Shown: one piece after another, positions 1 through 8,369 of the stretch
Numbering within the stretch: the stretch's first letter is position 1
How the letters are laid out: every line of letters begins with the position of its first letter
Program-made: the position numbers and the translations under genes
The notes under the pieces: model-generated
Database searches by the model: none
The model's input: only the letters and a program-made list of their open reading frames with translations
What the model was told of the DNA's origin: nothing
From: Microcosmobacter mediterraneus
GTDB taxonomy: Bacteria; Bacteroidota; Bacteroidia; Flavobacteriales; Flavobacteriaceae
DNA: 64,000 nucleotides
Reading direction: 5' to 3'
Assembly (NCBI RefSeq): GCF_031846265.1
Contig: NZ_JAVRIA010000002.1
Coordinates: forward strand, 579,067 to 643,066

Positions 1-321
1 TTTGTAGAGGATTTAAAATCTCAAGACACCTTTAGAGATACACTTATTTTAACCTTTTCAGAATTTGGAAGACGAGTAGCTCAGAATGCAGCTAATGGAA
101 CAGATCATGGTACAGCAAATAATGTATTTATCTTAGGCGAAGATTTAAAAACACCAGGATTCTACAATGAACTTACTAAACTAAACGATCTTGATGATAA
201 TGGAGACATTAAGTTTGAAATTGATTTTAGAACAATCTACGCAACAGTCTTAAATAAATGGTTAGAAGTGGATGATAGAGAAATATTAAATAAAGAATTT
301 AATTATCTAAACTTCATTTAA
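1..321 (+). CDS. DUF1501 family protein, C-terminal part
   Basis: This is the last 106 residues of a gene that begins before the window; the reading frame is open from base 1 to a TAA stop. The fragment contains a SEFGRR motif followed by a GTDHGTAN motif and a FILGE segment, the signature of the C-terminus of DUF1501 proteins (sulfatase-like, usually exported by a Tat signal). In Bacteroidota such genes usually sit next to a DUF1800 gene, which would lie upstream of the window. The substrate is unknown. The family call is good, but the missing N-terminus prevents checking the signal peptide. Confidence 0.8.
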   Translation, partial: FVEDLKSQDTFRDTLILTFSEFGRRVAQNAANGTDHGTANNVFILGEDLKTPGFYNELTKLNDLDDNGDIKFEIDFRTIYATVLNKWLEVDDREILNKEFNYLNFI

Positions 322-330
322 GTGTAGAAC

Positions 331-411
331 AAAAAAAATCTTGCTCAACTGACCGTCGCCAACTTTACAAGATTTGTTTTATTGATTAATAGCAGTACAA
401 ACATCGCTATT
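331..411. repeat. hairpin/direct-repeat unit 1
   Basis: Just after the DUF1501 stop, AAATCTTG (336-343) faces its inverted copy CAAGATTT (368-375), and the flanking A and T runs extend the pairing. The 13-mer ATTGATTAATAGC follows at 381-393, and its AATAGC end faces GCTATT at 406-411. The same arrangement recurs at 544-607. The hairpin could end transcription of the DUF1501 gene, but its 24-base loop is large for an intrinsic terminator. Confidence 0.45.
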
Positions 412-435
412 AAGTTTTAAGGATTCTAAAAAAAC

Positions 436-464
436 CTACAAAAAGCATAAAAAATCTACAAAAA
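436..464. promoter_or_regulatory. two CTACAAAAA repeats with 20-bp period
   Basis: CTACAAAAA occurs at 436-444 and again at 456-464, exactly 20 bp apart, or two helical turns. Such spacing suits a dimeric regulator binding direct repeats, as LytTR-type regulators do. No gene on the + strand follows closely, and the minus-strand gene to the right reads toward this site rather than away from it, so the target is unclear. Confidence 0.2.
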
Positions 465-543
465 ACAACAGGTGGTATTTAGTCGTTTTTTAAGGTCGTT
501 TATCGTGCTGTTTATTTTTTTTTGGATAAGATTTTGCAGAATG

Positions 544-607
544 AAAAAAATCTTGACGAATACAACATAAGTTGATCCAATCAAGATTTATCCCATTGAT
601 TAATAGC
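544..607. repeat. hairpin/direct-repeat unit 2
   Basis: This is the second copy of the unit at 331-411. AAATCTTG (548-555) faces CAAGATTT (582-589), followed by the identical 13-mer ATTGATTAATAGC (595-607). Spacing within the unit matches copy 1 to within 2 bp, while the sequence between the motifs differs. The rest of 322-699 is A/T-rich and holds no convincing ORF. Confidence 0.45.
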
Positions 608-699
608 GAAGTAAATTTGAGGATAATTAATGTAATCAACGTTGATAATAGTATAATTGGTAAGAAAAATTGTATAGTTGGTAGCTGTGGATTATTGGA

Positions 700-1833
700 T
701 TAACTATACTTTACTTTTCGTAAAATTCTTACAGCTTCTTTATAGGCTACATAAGCTGCTTTATGATGTGTTTTTAAATAAGGTTTTGCTTCGTGAAGCT
801 TATCTAAAGCATCATTAAAATTGTTTAAATAGCATATCAAATAGGTAGCTGGAAGGTTATTAACATCCACCAATTCATTTTTTGTTAGCTTTAATCCTTT
901 CTTTATTTTTTCTAATAAAGCGTTATTGGCATTGAGAATATGATATAATGATCGTTTATTAAACTGTGGAGGCTTAAATAATAATTGAGTGTCTATTTGG
1001 TAATTAGCATTATCATCAAATTTAATAATGGTCTGTTCAAGTTCAAGATACTCAAAAGAGTTTTGAAGTCCTAAACTCACATACTCAACAATTTCAAAAG
1101 AATCATTATTATAACTAATACTGACCTCGTCTAAGGTTGAAAAAAATAAACGAACTTGTTCGTTAATGAGTTCTATATCTACTCTTGAATAAAGTGTTTC
1201 GTTTTTTATCATCTTTTTTAAACCAGACCAACACACCACAAAATACTCTTTAAAGACTTTATACTGAGGATTAAAATCTTGTCGCTTTTCCATGAATTCA
1301 AATACGGCATCTAAAGTGTACTGAATATTATTTTGAGCATGCGCTTCAATAGCTGCGACTATTTTAGAATTAACGTCTTCAATTTTAATATCGAAAACTT
1401 TTGGCATACTCATGCTTCCGTCTCTAAAAAACACAGAGCCTCCATAATATTTCCAAATATTTTTTCTGAGCGAGGTTAGTTTTTCAATAGCTCTAATGGT
1501 TACTAAACCAACAACCTTATGATCGGGAAGGTGTGGAAAAGGAATATTCTCGTACTGAACAATTGGTGGATTTTCTAAATACGCATTAATTAGGTTTTGA
1601 ATTTTACTGTCATCAAAAAAATCAACACCAATAATTTTATTGTCTTCATCTTGGACACCAACCACGATGTAAGAGTTGTTTTTTGGGTTGCTATTAGACA
1701 GTGCGCAAATATGTTTCAAAAATTTAGCCTTACCTTCTTTTTCGCTAATGTTTATTTTTCGTTTTTTATCATAGAAACTGTTCTCATCATTGTGAGCCAA
1801 AAGATTCTTGATAAGTAAACGTTTATTAATCAT
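700..1833 (-). CDS. AlbA_2 (Schlafen-type) domain protein
   Basis: A 377-residue soluble protein. The N-terminal 150 residues look like an AlbA_2 putative nucleic-acid-binding domain: a segment of the type FLKHICALSNS, then YIVVGVQDED and IIGVDF, and a conserved FRDGS-type turn. The remainder is helical and unrecognised. AlbA_2 proteins are often transcription-factor-like or nuclease-associated, but the role here is unknown. I chose the ATG at 1833 over the one at 1842: AAAGGA lies 9 bases before the former, while the latter falls inside a repeated GTCATTCC element (1838-1860). The gene stands alone, converging on the non-coding stretch to its left. Confidence 0.7.
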   Translation of the reverse strand: MINKRLLIKNLLAHNDENSFYDKKRKINISEKEGKAKFLKHICALSNSNPKNNSYIVVGVQDEDNKIIGVDFFDDSKIQNLINAYLENPPIVQYENIPFPHLPDHKVVGLVTIRAIEKLTSLRKNIWKYYGGSVFFRDGSMSMPKVFDIKIEDVNSKIVAAIEAHAQNNIQYTLDAVFEFMEKRQDFNPQYKVFKEYFVVCWSGLKKMIKNETLYSRVDIELINEQVRLFFSTLDEVSISYNNDSFEIVEYVSLGLQNSFEYLELEQTIIKFDDNANYQIDTQLLFKPPQFNKRSLYHILNANNALLEKIKKGLKLTKNELVDVNNLPATYLICYLNNFNDALDKLHEAKPYLKTHHKAAYVAYKEAVRILRKVKYS

Positions 1834-1837
1834 AATT

Positions 1838-1860
1838 GTCATTCCTTTAAGGCAGGAATC
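1838..1860. repeat. GTCATTCC palindromic repeat (single arm)
   Basis: An imperfect palindrome starting GTCATTCC and ending GCAGGAATC. It has the same form as the left arm of the larger element at 4671-4751. It lies between the AlbA_2 gene and the SDR gene, and supplies the spurious upstream ATG of the former. Confidence 0.55.
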
Positions 1861-1868
1861 TTCTTAAT

Positions 1869-2621
1869 TTATAATGATTTTTTAACTATTGTTGAGTTTG
1901 CCTGTGCTTGAGGAAACACTAAAACATCAGCCATATTAACATGTGAAGGCCTACTTATGCAGAAGTGAATAATTTCTGCAATGTCTTCTGCCTGCAACGC
2001 TTTATAACCTTTGTAAACATTATCTGCTTTAGCATCACCTTTAAAACGAACCTCGGAAAATTCGGTTTCAACTAAACCTGGATTAATAGCAGAAACTTTA
2101 ATATCGTAAGGATTCAAATCAATACGCATACCTTCTGTTACAGCCAAGACAGCATGTTTACTTGCACAATATACATTACCTTTAGGATAGACTTCTTTAC
2201 CAGCAGAGGAACCAATATTAATAATATGACCAGATGTTCTATCTTTCATTTGTGGAATAATGGCTTTACTAACGTATAGTAATCCTTTTACATTAATATC
2301 TATCATTGCATCCCAATCATCTAAAGAGGCAGTATCTACAGGATCAAGACCATGAGCATTACCAGCATTATTTATTAATATTTCAATATGTTTATAATCT
2401 TCAGGAAGATTATTAATTGATTTTAGTATAGCATCATTATCTCTAACATCAAAGTTTAAGGTTGTTACTTTAGTTAGTTTTAATAGGTCTTTAGAAATAG
2501 AATCTAAGCGATGTTGTCGTCGTCCACAAAGTATAAGTTTATAGCCATGTTTGGCTAACTCATAAGCCGTTGCTTTACCAATACCACTAGTGGCTCCTGT
2601 TATTAATACTGTTTTACTCAT
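1869..2621 (-). CDS. SDR family NAD(P)-dependent oxidoreductase
   Basis: A 250-residue classical short-chain dehydrogenase. The nucleotide-binding TGATSGIG is at residues 8-15, NNAG at 84-87, the catalytic Ser in GSSAG near 138, and Tyr151/Lys155 in YCASK. Basic residues after the second strand (GRR, 33-35) favour NADP(H). Overall it resembles the YdfG group of 3-hydroxy acid (serine/allo-threonine) dehydrogenases, but the substrate cannot be told from sequence. It lies 10 bp downstream of the aldo/keto reductase gene on the same strand, so the two are probably co-transcribed. Confidence 0.85.
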   Translation of the reverse strand: MSKTVLITGATSGIGKATAYELAKHGYKLILCGRRQHRLDSISKDLLKLTKVTTLNFDVRDNDAILKSINNLPEDYKHIEILINNAGNAHGLDPVDTASLDDWDAMIDINVKGLLYVSKAIIPQMKDRTSGHIINIGSSAGKEVYPKGNVYCASKHAVLAVTEGMRIDLNPYDIKVSAINPGLVETEFSEVRFKGDAKADNVYKGYKALQAEDIAEIIHFCISRPSHVNMADVLVFPQAQANSTIVKKSL

Positions 2622-2631
2622 AATTAAATTA

Positions 2632-3504
2632 TTAAGGAACTTTATGACCTTGACAAGCCACTAATATTAAAAACCAATCTTCTAACTCTAACTCAATTTT
2701 GCAAGCCTCCATAGCTTGTGATAGTCGTTTAGTAATAGTTGTACCAATAACTGGGGAAATGTTAGCAGGATGCTTAAGTATCCAAGCTAATAATAGCTGA
2801 TCTTCAGTTGCATTATACTTGTCTAGTAATTCACCCAATTGTTTATGTATACGTCTGGTTTGCTCAGTATCGTCTCTAAAAACGTTTCCTAATGGCGACC
2901 AAGCCATTGGTTTAATGCCGCAAGTTTTCATATAGTCTAGTGTTCCATCGTGCATAGCACTATGTTGAGTAAGTGAAAACTCAATCTGATTGACATCTAT
3001 ATCTGAACGCAAACTAATCATTTCTATTTGCGAAGGCGTAAAGTTTGAAACACCAAAGTCAATGATTTTACCGTCTTTTTTTAAAATAGCTACAGCTTCT
3101 GCTATAATGTTGGCATCCATTAATGGACTTGGTCTATGAAGTAATAGTAGGTCTAAATAATCTGTTTCTAAATGTTTTAGTGACTCTTCAACAGACCAAA
3201 TTATATAGTCTTTACTATAGTTATAGTGTTTTACTTTATTAGTACGATTTTCAGCCATATACTGAATGCCACACTTAGAGATTAGTTGTATTTCTGATCT
3301 ATCTATATTGCTATTTGTCAATGCTTTACCAAATTCTTTTTCAGTGGTGTAACCTCCATAAATATCGGCGTGATCAAAAGTTGTAATACCTAATTCTAAG
3401 CAATGATTAATTAAAGAAACCATGCCATTTGTATCTAATGCTTTTCCCCATTGTCCCCAAGTCATGGTTCCAGAAATGATTTTGGAATAATTTCTATTCT
3501 TCAT
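2632..3504 (-). CDS. aldo/keto reductase (YdhF-like)
   Basis: A 290-residue TIM-barrel oxidoreductase. The catalytic tetrad is visible: Asp44 and Tyr49 in FDHADIYGGY, Lys77 in ISKCG, and His123 in LLLHRP. The DHADIYGGY form and the VIGTT segment near the C-terminus place it with the YdhF-type reductases. NADPH is the usual cofactor; the physiological substrate is unknown. It heads a two-gene unit with the SDR gene. The 160 bp to its right, shared with the divergent Bat operon, should hold promoters for both, but I see no clean TAnnTTTG element there. Confidence 0.85.
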   Translation of the reverse strand: MKNRNYSKIISGTMTWGQWGKALDTNGMVSLINHCLELGITTFDHADIYGGYTTEKEFGKALTNSNIDRSEIQLISKCGIQYMAENRTNKVKHYNYSKDYIIWSVEESLKHLETDYLDLLLLHRPSPLMDANIIAEAVAILKKDGKIIDFGVSNFTPSQIEMISLRSDIDVNQIEFSLTQHSAMHDGTLDYMKTCGIKPMAWSPLGNVFRDDTEQTRRIHKQLGELLDKYNATEDQLLLAWILKHPANISPVIGTTITKRLSQAMEACKIELELEDWFLILVACQGHKVP

Positions 3505-3664
3505 AATTTAAATTTCGAGATTAAAAATAGAAAACAAAAAACTCTTAAACCTATTTTAAATACTGAATTTTTAACCAATTGTTAACAGCAATACAAGAAT
3601 AATTTTAACAATTTGCATCTCTTAAAAAACGAACCTAAATTGGAGGCTCAAAATTTTTTAAAAT

Positions 3665-4666
3665 ATGGAAGAAACAGGTACAATTGATATTAAATCGATT
3701 AATGAGAAAATAGAAAAGGAAAGTGCTTTTGTAGACTTATTAACCTTAGAAATGAACAAGGTTATTGTTGGACAAAAACATATGGTTGAACGATTGCTGA
3801 TTGGTTTGTTAGGACAAGGTCATATTTTACTAGAAGGTGTTCCGGGTTTAGCAAAAACTTTGGCCATTAATACCTTATCTCAGGCTGTTGATGGTAGTTT
3901 TAGCCGAATTCAATTTACTCCAGATTTATTACCAGCAGATGTGGTTGGTACTTTAATCTATAATATTAAAGAAAATGATTTCTCAATAAAAAAGGGGCCT
4001 ATTTTTGCCAACTTCGTTCTTGCAGATGAGATTAATAGAGCTCCAGCTAAAGTGCAGTCTGCTTTGTTAGAGGCTATGCAAGAGAAACAAGTAACTATCG
4101 GAGATGAAACCTTTATTTTAGATAAACCATTTTTAGTTATGGCTACTCAAAACCCTGTTGAGCAAGAAGGAACGTATCCTTTACCAGAAGCTCAAGTAGA
4201 CCGTTTTATGCTAAAAACTGTAATCGATTATCCAAAATTAGCTGAGGAACAATTAATTGTTAGAGCAAATTTAAAAGGTGCTTTCGATAAGGTTAATCCT
4301 GTAGTTTCTGTAGAACAGATTCTAAAAGCACAAGAGGCTGTGAGAGAAGTTTACATGGATGAAAAGATAGAGAAATATATTTTAGATATTGTTTTCGCTA
4401 CACGTTATCCAGACCAATATAAATTATCTGATTTGCAGCCATTAATTTCTTTTGGTGCATCGCCACGTGGAAGTATTAATTTGGCTACAGCAGCAAAATG
4501 CTATGCTTTTATTAAACGCAGAGGTTATGTAATACCAGAAGATGTTAGAGCAGTTGTTCACGATGTTTTAAGACACAGAATAGGCATAACTTATGAGGCA
4601 GAAGCAGAAAATGTAACCTCAGAGGATATCATTAATAAAATTGTTAATGTTATTGAAGTACCATAG
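3665..4666 (+). CDS. MoxR family AAA+ ATPase, first gene of the Bat operon
   Basis: A 333-residue cytoplasmic ATPase. Walker A is GVPGLAKT (58-65), Walker B VLADEINR (118-125), sensor 1 ATQNP (160-164), and the arginine-finger motif VDRF is at 178-181. Family length is normal. MoxR ATPases act as chaperones that activate or insert metal cofactors into partners carrying von Willebrand factor A (VWA) domains. Here DUF58 and two VWA genes follow directly, as in the Bacteroides aerotolerance operon. An 81-bp repeat separates it from the DUF58 gene, so transcription of the rest may be modulated there. Confidence 0.93.
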   Translation: MEETGTIDIKSINEKIEKESAFVDLLTLEMNKVIVGQKHMVERLLIGLLGQGHILLEGVPGLAKTLAINTLSQAVDGSFSRIQFTPDLLPADVVGTLIYNIKENDFSIKKGPIFANFVLADEINRAPAKVQSALLEAMQEKQVTIGDETFILDKPFLVMATQNPVEQEGTYPLPEAQVDRFMLKTVIDYPKLAEEQLIVRANLKGAFDKVNPVVSVEQILKAQEAVREVYMDEKIEKYILDIVFATRYPDQYKLSDLQPLISFGASPRGSINLATAAKCYAFIKRRGYVIPEDVRAVVHDVLRHRIGITYEAEAENVTSEDIINKIVNVIEVP

Positions 4667-4670
4667 TATT

Positions 4671-4751
4671 GTCATTCCTGCGAGGGCAGAAATCTCATGA
4701 ATATTTTTAACAAATCTAATTTGATAGATTCCGCATCAAGTGCGGAATGAC
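4671..4751. repeat. 81-bp palindromic repeat element inside the Bat operon
   Basis: The left arm (4671-4695) begins GTCATTCCTGCG and the right arm (4726-4751) ends GTGCGGAATGAC. The arms are inverted copies of one another and each is itself an imperfect palindrome. The element fills almost the whole gap between the moxR and DUF58 genes, ending 11 bp before the DUF58 start codon. Related arms occur at 1838, 29552 and 35792. It resembles the small, non-coding palindromic repeats scattered in many bacterial genomes. Confidence 0.7.
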
Positions 4752-4762
4752 AAAGCAGAAAA

Positions 4763-5626
4763 ATGGATACTAAAGAATTACTAAAGAAAGTTCGTAAAAT
4801 TGAGATTAAGACACGTCGTTTGTCAGATCACATTTTTGGTGGCGAATATCATTCAACATTTAAAGGTAGAGGTATGACCTTTTCTGAGGTAAGACAATAC
4901 CAATATGGTGATGATGTTAGAAATATAGATTGGAATGTTACTGCGCGTTATAATGAGCCTTACATAAAAGTTTTTGAAGAAGAGCGTGAGTTAACCATGA
5001 TGCTTATGGTCGATGTTTCAGGATCAGAACTCTTTGGTACTGAGCAACAATTTAAAAATGAAATTATCACCGAAATTGCAGCAACACTTGCTTTTTCTGC
5101 AACCCAGAACAATGATAAAATAGGACTTATATTGTTTTCAGATGAGATAGAATTATATATTCCTCCAAAAAAAGGAAGATCTCATGTTCTTAGGATTATT
5201 AGAGAACTCATAGAGTTTCAGCCTAATAGTAATAAAACAGATATTGCTGAAGCTTTAAAATTTTTGTCTAATGTTATGAAGAAAAAAGCCATTGTGTTTT
5301 TAATGAGCGATTTTATAGCCCAGGATTATGAGCAGACTTTAAAAATTGCCTCTGGCAGACATGATGTAACAGGAATACGTGTCTATGATAAGCACGAAGA
5401 ATCCATTCCAAATATTGGTGTTGTGCAGATGCAAGACGAAGAAACAGGTGAGCTTCTTTTAGTGAATACAACATCAAAAAAAGTAAGACGTAATTACGAA
5501 GCATTTTACAAGGACAAAGTTGACTATTATAAAAATAGTTTCACAAAATCTGGAGCAGGAATCATTGACTGTAGAGTTGGAGAAAGCTATGTAAAAAAAC
5601 TATTAGGATACTTTAAACGAAGATGA
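4763..5626 (+). CDS. DUF58 domain protein (VWA-like), Bat operon
   Basis: A 287-residue protein of the DUF58 family, which has a degenerate von Willebrand A fold. The hallmark segment is present: GRGMTFSEVR, then YGDDVRNIDWN near residues 50-58, then a degenerate MIDAS strand MMLMVDVSGS near residue 90. No membrane segment is visible. DUF58 proteins pair with MoxR ATPases and are thought to be their clients. The TGA stop overlaps the ATG of the next gene (ATGA), so the two are translationally coupled. The function inside the Bat complex is not established. Confidence 0.9.
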   Translation: MDTKELLKKVRKIEIKTRRLSDHIFGGEYHSTFKGRGMTFSEVRQYQYGDDVRNIDWNVTARYNEPYIKVFEEERELTMMLMVDVSGSELFGTEQQFKNEIITEIAATLAFSATQNNDKIGLILFSDEIELYIPPKKGRSHVLRIIRELIEFQPNSNKTDIAEALKFLSNVMKKKAIVFLMSDFIAQDYEQTLKIASGRHDVTGIRVYDKHEESIPNIGVVQMQDEETGELLLVNTTSKKVRRNYEAFYKDKVDYYKNSFTKSGAGIIDCRVGESYVKKLLGYFKRR

Positions 5627-7365
5627 TAAAACGACTAATATTTATGACTAATAATTTTAGATTTAAAAACCTTAATAAAGTTTTAGGTTTTAAACCTAAA
5701 GCTTCATTATGTGTATTTATTTTCTTTTTTCTAGTCTCATACTTTTCTTTTTCGCAGGTAACGTCTTCCATAGACACGACCTCAATAAAAATTGGTGAAC
5801 AAATCACCTTTAAAGTCCAAGTAGAAACGGATACAACTAAAGTTGTAATTTTTCCTAAAGGTCAGACGTTTTCACCTTTAGAAGTTATAGAATCTTTTGA
5901 TATTGATACCACAAAAAAAGATGCCAGATATAAACTCATTAAAAAATACGGACTTACTCAGTTTGATTCTGGTCGATATAGTATTCCTCAGCAAAAAATA
6001 GTTGTTGGTGATAAAGTTATCCTAACAGATTCTGTAAGTGTAGAAGTTAATAACGTCGTTGTAGATACCACAAAACAAGGGCTTTATGATATTAAACCAA
6101 TTATTGAAGTTGAAAAACAAAGTAGTAATTGGTGGTTATGGTTGCTCTTAATTATTTTAGCTGTAGCACTTGTAGCATTTTTATTGTATTGGTTTATTTG
6201 GCGAGTAAAACCCTTAACCGAAGAAGAAAAAGTAGCCTTATTACCACCATACGAGCGCGCAAAATTAGCCGTAAAAAATGTAGCTGAGAGTAATTATTTA
6301 GAGTCAGGTGAAATTAAAAAATACTATTCCCAGCTCACCTTAGCCATCCGAAAATATATTGATGAAAAAGTATACAATCGTGCCTTAGAAAGTACTACGA
6401 ATGAACTTGTAGATAGATTAAATTTACTAAGAGAAGGTAATCAATTAGATATTAGTGCTGATACCATAAAAAATATTGACTCTATTTTTAAACGTGCCGA
6501 TTTAGTGAAATTTGCTAAGTCAACTCCAGATTTTGAATTAGCACGTTTTGATAAAGATACAATTGACAAAGAATTAGATGAAATAAAGCAAACGTTACCA
6601 GAGCCTTCCGAAGAAGAAAAATTATTAAATGAAGAATATAAACAACAACAAGAACATAAAAAGAAACGACGTAAAGTACTATTAACAATAGCTATCTCTT
6701 TACTTCTATTGATTGCAACTTTTATTGGTTTTGGACTTAAATATGGTTTTAATTACGTAAAAGACACTATTGTTGGTAACGAAAGCAAAACTCTGTTAGA
6801 AGGGAAATGGGTAAGGAGTGAGTATGGTTTCCCATCAATAATTATTGAAACTCCGCAAGTATTAAAACGTCTTGAATTAGAAGTTCCAGAGGATTTTAAA
6901 GATAAAATTGAAGTTGCTGAGTTTGGTTTTGGTGACTTAACCAGTCCTTTAGGAATTGTTAGTAAAACACAACGTAAAAAAGCGTTGCAGCAAAATCTAC
7001 AAGGTCAAGTTCAAAATGCACAGCCACCTAAAATAGACCCGAATGTTTACATAGAAGCTATGTTAGCATTAATGGAAGAAAAAGGTGCAAAAAACATCAT
7101 TACCAAGAGTGATAAATTTTCAACACCAAATGGTGGAGAAGGAATCAAAACAGCTGGATCTGCTGATTTCCCCTTAACCAATTCCGAAGAATTAGAAAAA
7201 GGGAAATATGCTTTATATACTTTTATTTCTGATAATGGTAATGTGCTTCAACAAGTATATTTAACTTGGAGAACAGATGATGATTATTTAGAAGATATTA
7301 TAGATAGAGTGGAAGCATCCATAGAAGTACAAGAAAAACAAGAAGCTCCAAAACAAAACAATTAA
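5623..7365 (+). CDS. BatD-like membrane protein of the Bat operon
   Basis: A 580-residue protein without an established name. Layout: N-terminal hydrophobic signal/anchor (28-45), a beta-rich Ig-like domain (about 48-145), a membrane helix (170-193), a helical cytoplasmic domain (about 200-350) with a DUF4381-like segment (LPPYERA, YYSQL, AIRKYID), a second helix (351-372), then a 200-residue outer C-terminal domain. The first half has the same plan as BatD, so this operon carries two BatD-type proteins. It overlaps its neighbours by 4 bp and 1 bp. The start at 5623 is chosen for the ATGA overlap; the ATG at 5644 is possible. Confidence 0.7.
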   Translation: MIKRLIFMTNNFRFKNLNKVLGFKPKASLCVFIFFFLVSYFSFSQVTSSIDTTSIKIGEQITFKVQVETDTTKVVIFPKGQTFSPLEVIESFDIDTTKKDARYKLIKKYGLTQFDSGRYSIPQQKIVVGDKVILTDSVSVEVNNVVVDTTKQGLYDIKPIIEVEKQSSNWWLWLLLIILAVALVAFLLYWFIWRVKPLTEEEKVALLPPYERAKLAVKNVAESNYLESGEIKKYYSQLTLAIRKYIDEKVYNRALESTTNELVDRLNLLREGNQLDISADTIKNIDSIFKRADLVKFAKSTPDFELARFDKDTIDKELDEIKQTLPEPSEEEKLLNEEYKQQQEHKKKRRKVLLTIAISLLLLIATFIGFGLKYGFNYVKDTIVGNESKTLLEGKWVRSEYGFPSIIIETPQVLKRLELEVPEDFKDKIEVAEFGFGDLTSPLGIVSKTQRKKALQQNLQGQVQNAQPPKIDPNVYIEAMLALMEEKGAKNIITKSDKFSTPNGGEGIKTAGSADFPLTNSEELEKGKYALYTFISDNGNVLQQVYLTWRTDDDYLEDIIDRVEASIEVQEKQEAPKQNN

Positions 7366-8369
7366 TGTTAGAACAGTACGAATTTTTAAATAAAGAACTT
7401 TTCTGGTTATTCTTGTTAATACCATTAGCAATACTATGGTATATTTTAAAATATAAAAGACAAACAGCCGAACTTAAAATCTCGAGCTTAAAAGGGTTTA
7501 AAGTAGGGAGTTCTATCCTACCAAAACTAAGACATCTTTTATTTGTTTTAAGATTACTAGCTCTGGCAGCTCTTATAATTGCTATTGCAAGACCAAGAAC
7601 TGTAGATGTAAGTTCTAAAACAAAGACTACAAAAGGAATTGATATTGTAATGGCAATAGATGTTTCGGCAAGTATGTTGGCAAAAGATTTAAAGCCTAAT
7701 CGTTTAGAAGCCCTAAAAAATGTAGCTTCAGAATTTATTAAAGGAAGACCAAATGATCGTATTGGTTTGGTAGAATATGCTGGTGAAGCTTTTACGAAAA
7801 CACCAATAACTACAGATAAGGCTATTGTTCTTAGATCTTTAGGAGATGTTCGTTATAATAGAATCATTGAAAGTGGCACAGCTATAGGAATGGGATTAGC
7901 TACTTCTGTAAACAGATTAAAAGATAGTAAGGCACTGAGTAAAATAATTATTCTACTTACTGATGGTGTTAATAACTCTGGAGAGATAGATCCAAAAATC
8001 GCTTCAGATTTGGCTGTAGAATTTGGTATTAAAGTATATACTATTGGCTTAGGAACCAATGGTATGGCGTTATCACCAGTTGCAGTAAAGCAAAACGGCG
8101 ATTTTCACTACAGCAGAGTCCAAGTAGAAATAGACGAAGAGCTTTTAAAGGAAATTGCAGAGGTTACCAATGGTAAATATTTTAGAGCAACAAATAATAA
8201 AAAATTAGCTCAGATTTATGAAGAAATTAATAAACTAGAAAAGACTGAAATTGAAGAATTTAAGTTTTATAATTACGAAGAAAAATATAGACCGTTAGTT
8301 TTATTAGCTGGTTTATTATTACTATTTGAGTTTTTACTTCGATTTACCATTTTTAGAAGTTTTGTATAG
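7365..8369 (+). CDS. batA: BatA, VWA domain membrane protein
   Basis: A 334-residue inner-membrane protein. Two N-terminal helices (about 11-28 and 57-76) precede a von Willebrand A domain with an intact MIDAS motif, Asp99-x-Ser101-x-Ser103 in AIDVSASM, and LLTDGVN downstream. A third helix lies near the C-terminus (PLVLLAGLLLLFEFLLRF). In Bacteroides the Bat proteins are needed for aerotolerance; the biochemical activity is unknown. The ATG overlaps the preceding stop by one base (TAATG), and batB starts immediately after the stop. The assignment to BatA rather than BatB rests on gene order. Confidence 0.92.
   Translation: MLEQYEFLNKELFWLFLLIPLAILWYILKYKRQTAELKISSLKGFKVGSSILPKLRHLLFVLRLLALAALIIAIARPRTVDVSSKTKTTKGIDIVMAIDVSASMLAKDLKPNRLEALKNVASEFIKGRPNDRIGLVEYAGEAFTKTPITTDKAIVLRSLGDVRYNRIIESGTAIGMGLATSVNRLKDSKALSKIIILLTDGVNNSGEIDPKIASDLAVEFGIKVYTIGLGTNGMALSPVAVKQNGDFHYSRVQVEIDEELLKEIAEVTNGKYFRATNNKKLAQIYEEINKLEKTEIEEFKFYNYEEKYRPLVLLAGLLLLFEFLLRFTIFRSFV

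Noticed and set aside
331..607. Possible integron attC sites in the duplicated hairpins
   Set aside because: The hairpins lack the GTTRRRY/RYYYAAC core sites in the right positions, and no integrase or gene cassette is near.
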